This document shows positions 63,076 through 64,000 of a stretch of 64,000 nucleotides of DNA, in pieces. This DNA comes from Polytrichum commune. Lineage: Eukaryota; Streptophyta; Polytrichopsida; Polytrichales; Polytrichaceae. The stretch's first letter is position 1. Each line of letters starts with the position of its first letter. The position numbers were made by a program, and so were the translations under genes. The notes beneath the pieces were generated by a model. It made no database searches. It worked only from the letters and a program-made list of their open reading frames with translations, and was not told where the DNA came from. The DNA is taken from assembly GCA_950295325.1 (NCBI GenBank), contig OX485809.1:6198001-6262000 (forward strand), read 5' to 3'.

Positions 63076-63487
63076 ATGACAGGGTCCTCGCCGATAGAGT
63101 TAGTGAAACCAAAGGCGAAGAGGAGGAGGAAGGCACTTTTCTCAAGCAGGAAGCAATTAAGGGCATCTAGGATGAGACAACCGAAACAACGATATGATAG
63201 CTTAAACAACACAGTCAAGGCATTGGAATTCTCCCCAGACCGCACACGGTCAAGGTCTCGTATACGGAGAAGCTAGACTCACAGTGGTGAAGACATTGCT
63301 AGCAAGGAAGCTGGAGTGGGTACGACCAGACAAGTGGAGATATCACATGATCTATCGAGAATTTGCGAGACCCAGGTATGAACCTCAAGTCGATGTTAAC
63401 ATATATGCACTAGAAATTAGGGGTTGTATTCGTGAGCTAGAGAAGACAACAAGTGTGGACCCGTTGAAGCACTCGACATCACAATGA
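63076..63487 (+). CDS. Small basic ORF 2 and following ORF
   Basis: 63076-63276 encodes 66 residues with the basic block shared with 62250-62459. It is followed, in another frame, by an ORF at 63284-63487 reading 'LARKLEWVRPDKWRYHMIYR' and then 'EFARPRYEPQVDVN', which is protein-like and lacks low-complexity bias. The two may be exons of one gene or one frame broken by a shift. Function unknown. Could be part of a transposon lying between the MULE and the window end. Confidence 0.35.
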
Positions 63488-63649
63488 GACCGTCACAAGT
63501 GGAAGGGAACAAGACTACCGCGGCAGTAGCCTACCATCGTTCCCCGCATTACAACGGACCTCTGAACTAGGCTTGCAGGGTTGCAGCCACGATTTGGAGC
63601 GGGGGAGTGACTCGAGGGAAGGGCAGTGGTCGCCCCGTGGAGAGGTTTG

Positions 63650-63935
63650 AGGTGAGAGCCCTGGGGGATGAAATTTGAACCTCGCAAATGACTTTAGATG
63701 GCTGGTTTAGGGTTGGCAAAGGGCTCCCTAGTGAGGTATGAGGTGAGAGCTGGATGATCCTTAGTAAGGTTCAAGGTGAGAGCTGGGGCGGCAGAAATTT
63801 TAGTGGCTTTGTAGGGTGGCTGGATGCTCTTAGTGTGGTTCGATGTGATAGCTTAGGGGCCAGAGATGAGAGGTGATCATATGAATTTTGGTGGCTGGAT
63901 GGTCATAGTGAGGTTCGAAGTGGAAGTTGAAGCGG
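63650..63935 (+). repeat. Degenerate tandem repeat, unit about 60-100 bp
   Basis: Units share 'ggttcgaggtgagagct', 'ggctggatg' and 'cttagtgaggtt' in varied forms: near 63640, 63735, 63765, 63836 and 63908. Confidence 0.65.
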
Positions 63936-64000
63936 GCGGTGCGGTGCGGTTCGGTTCGGTTCCTTCGTTCGTTCGTTTCGTTTCGTTTCGTTTCTTTCTT
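63936..64000 (+). repeat. Pentanucleotide and tetranucleotide simple repeats at the window edge
   Basis: First (GCGGT)n turning into (TCGGT)n up to about 63961, then 'cgttcgttcgtttcg' and (TTTCG)n, finally 'tttctttctt'. The stepwise change of unit suggests slippage with point mutation. The tract may go on beyond the window. Confidence 0.9.

Overview
This window is nuclear DNA of a streptophyte, most likely a land plant. Three things point there: a 13-exon NDR-type AGC kinase gene with short GT-AG introns, TTTAGGG telomere-type motifs inside the sequence, and a dense load of plant-type transposons (Ty1/copia, MULE, hAT, PIF/Harbinger-like MITEs). I cannot resolve the lineage from sequence alone; the style of the repeats would suit a seed-free plant or a charophyte, but that is weak inference. 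No bacterial operons, CRISPR arrays, rRNA genes or convincing tRNA genes are present.

Layout. From 1 to about 25 kb there is gene-poor DNA: nested and degenerate dispersed repeats, one hAT transposase remnant (2.3-2.8 kb), a 24-bp minisatellite (3.56-4.0 kb), a TTAA-flanked element (4.69-5.04 kb), three related PIF/Harbinger-type MITEs (16.9, 19.6 and 21.8 kb), a larger MITE with a perfect internal hairpin (12.1-13.2 kb) and a foldback repeat (14.56-15.17 kb). From 25.8 to 27.1 kb there is a tandem array of roughly 300-bp units of unknown nature. From 27.7 to 37.8 kb lies a minus-strand zinc-dependent medium-chain dehydrogenase gene. Its seven predicted exons are in phase (396 aa). It is unusual because degenerate copies of its terminal exon lie downstream, copies of its first exon lie upstream, and a copy of the 3' end of exon 2 sits in intron 2. 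From 40.9 to 47.2 kb is the plus-strand NDR kinase gene, whose exons join without a break into a 580-residue protein.

From 51.6 to 57.3 kb there is a complete Ty1/copia insertion with 248-bp LTRs and a perfect 5-bp target duplication. Its coding region is broken by three stops and two frameshifts although the LTRs differ at only two positions. From 58.0 to 61.8 kb a minus-strand MULE-type transposase carries a SWIM zinc finger, one intron and one apparent frameshift. From 62.2 to 63.5 kb a diverged direct repeat encodes two small basic ORFs of unknown function, and the window ends in a tandem repeat and pentanucleotide tracts.

Only the kinase and dehydrogenase genes look like working host genes. 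All exon boundaries were read by eye from GT/AG sites, reading phase and family resemblance; no expression data or database search was available.
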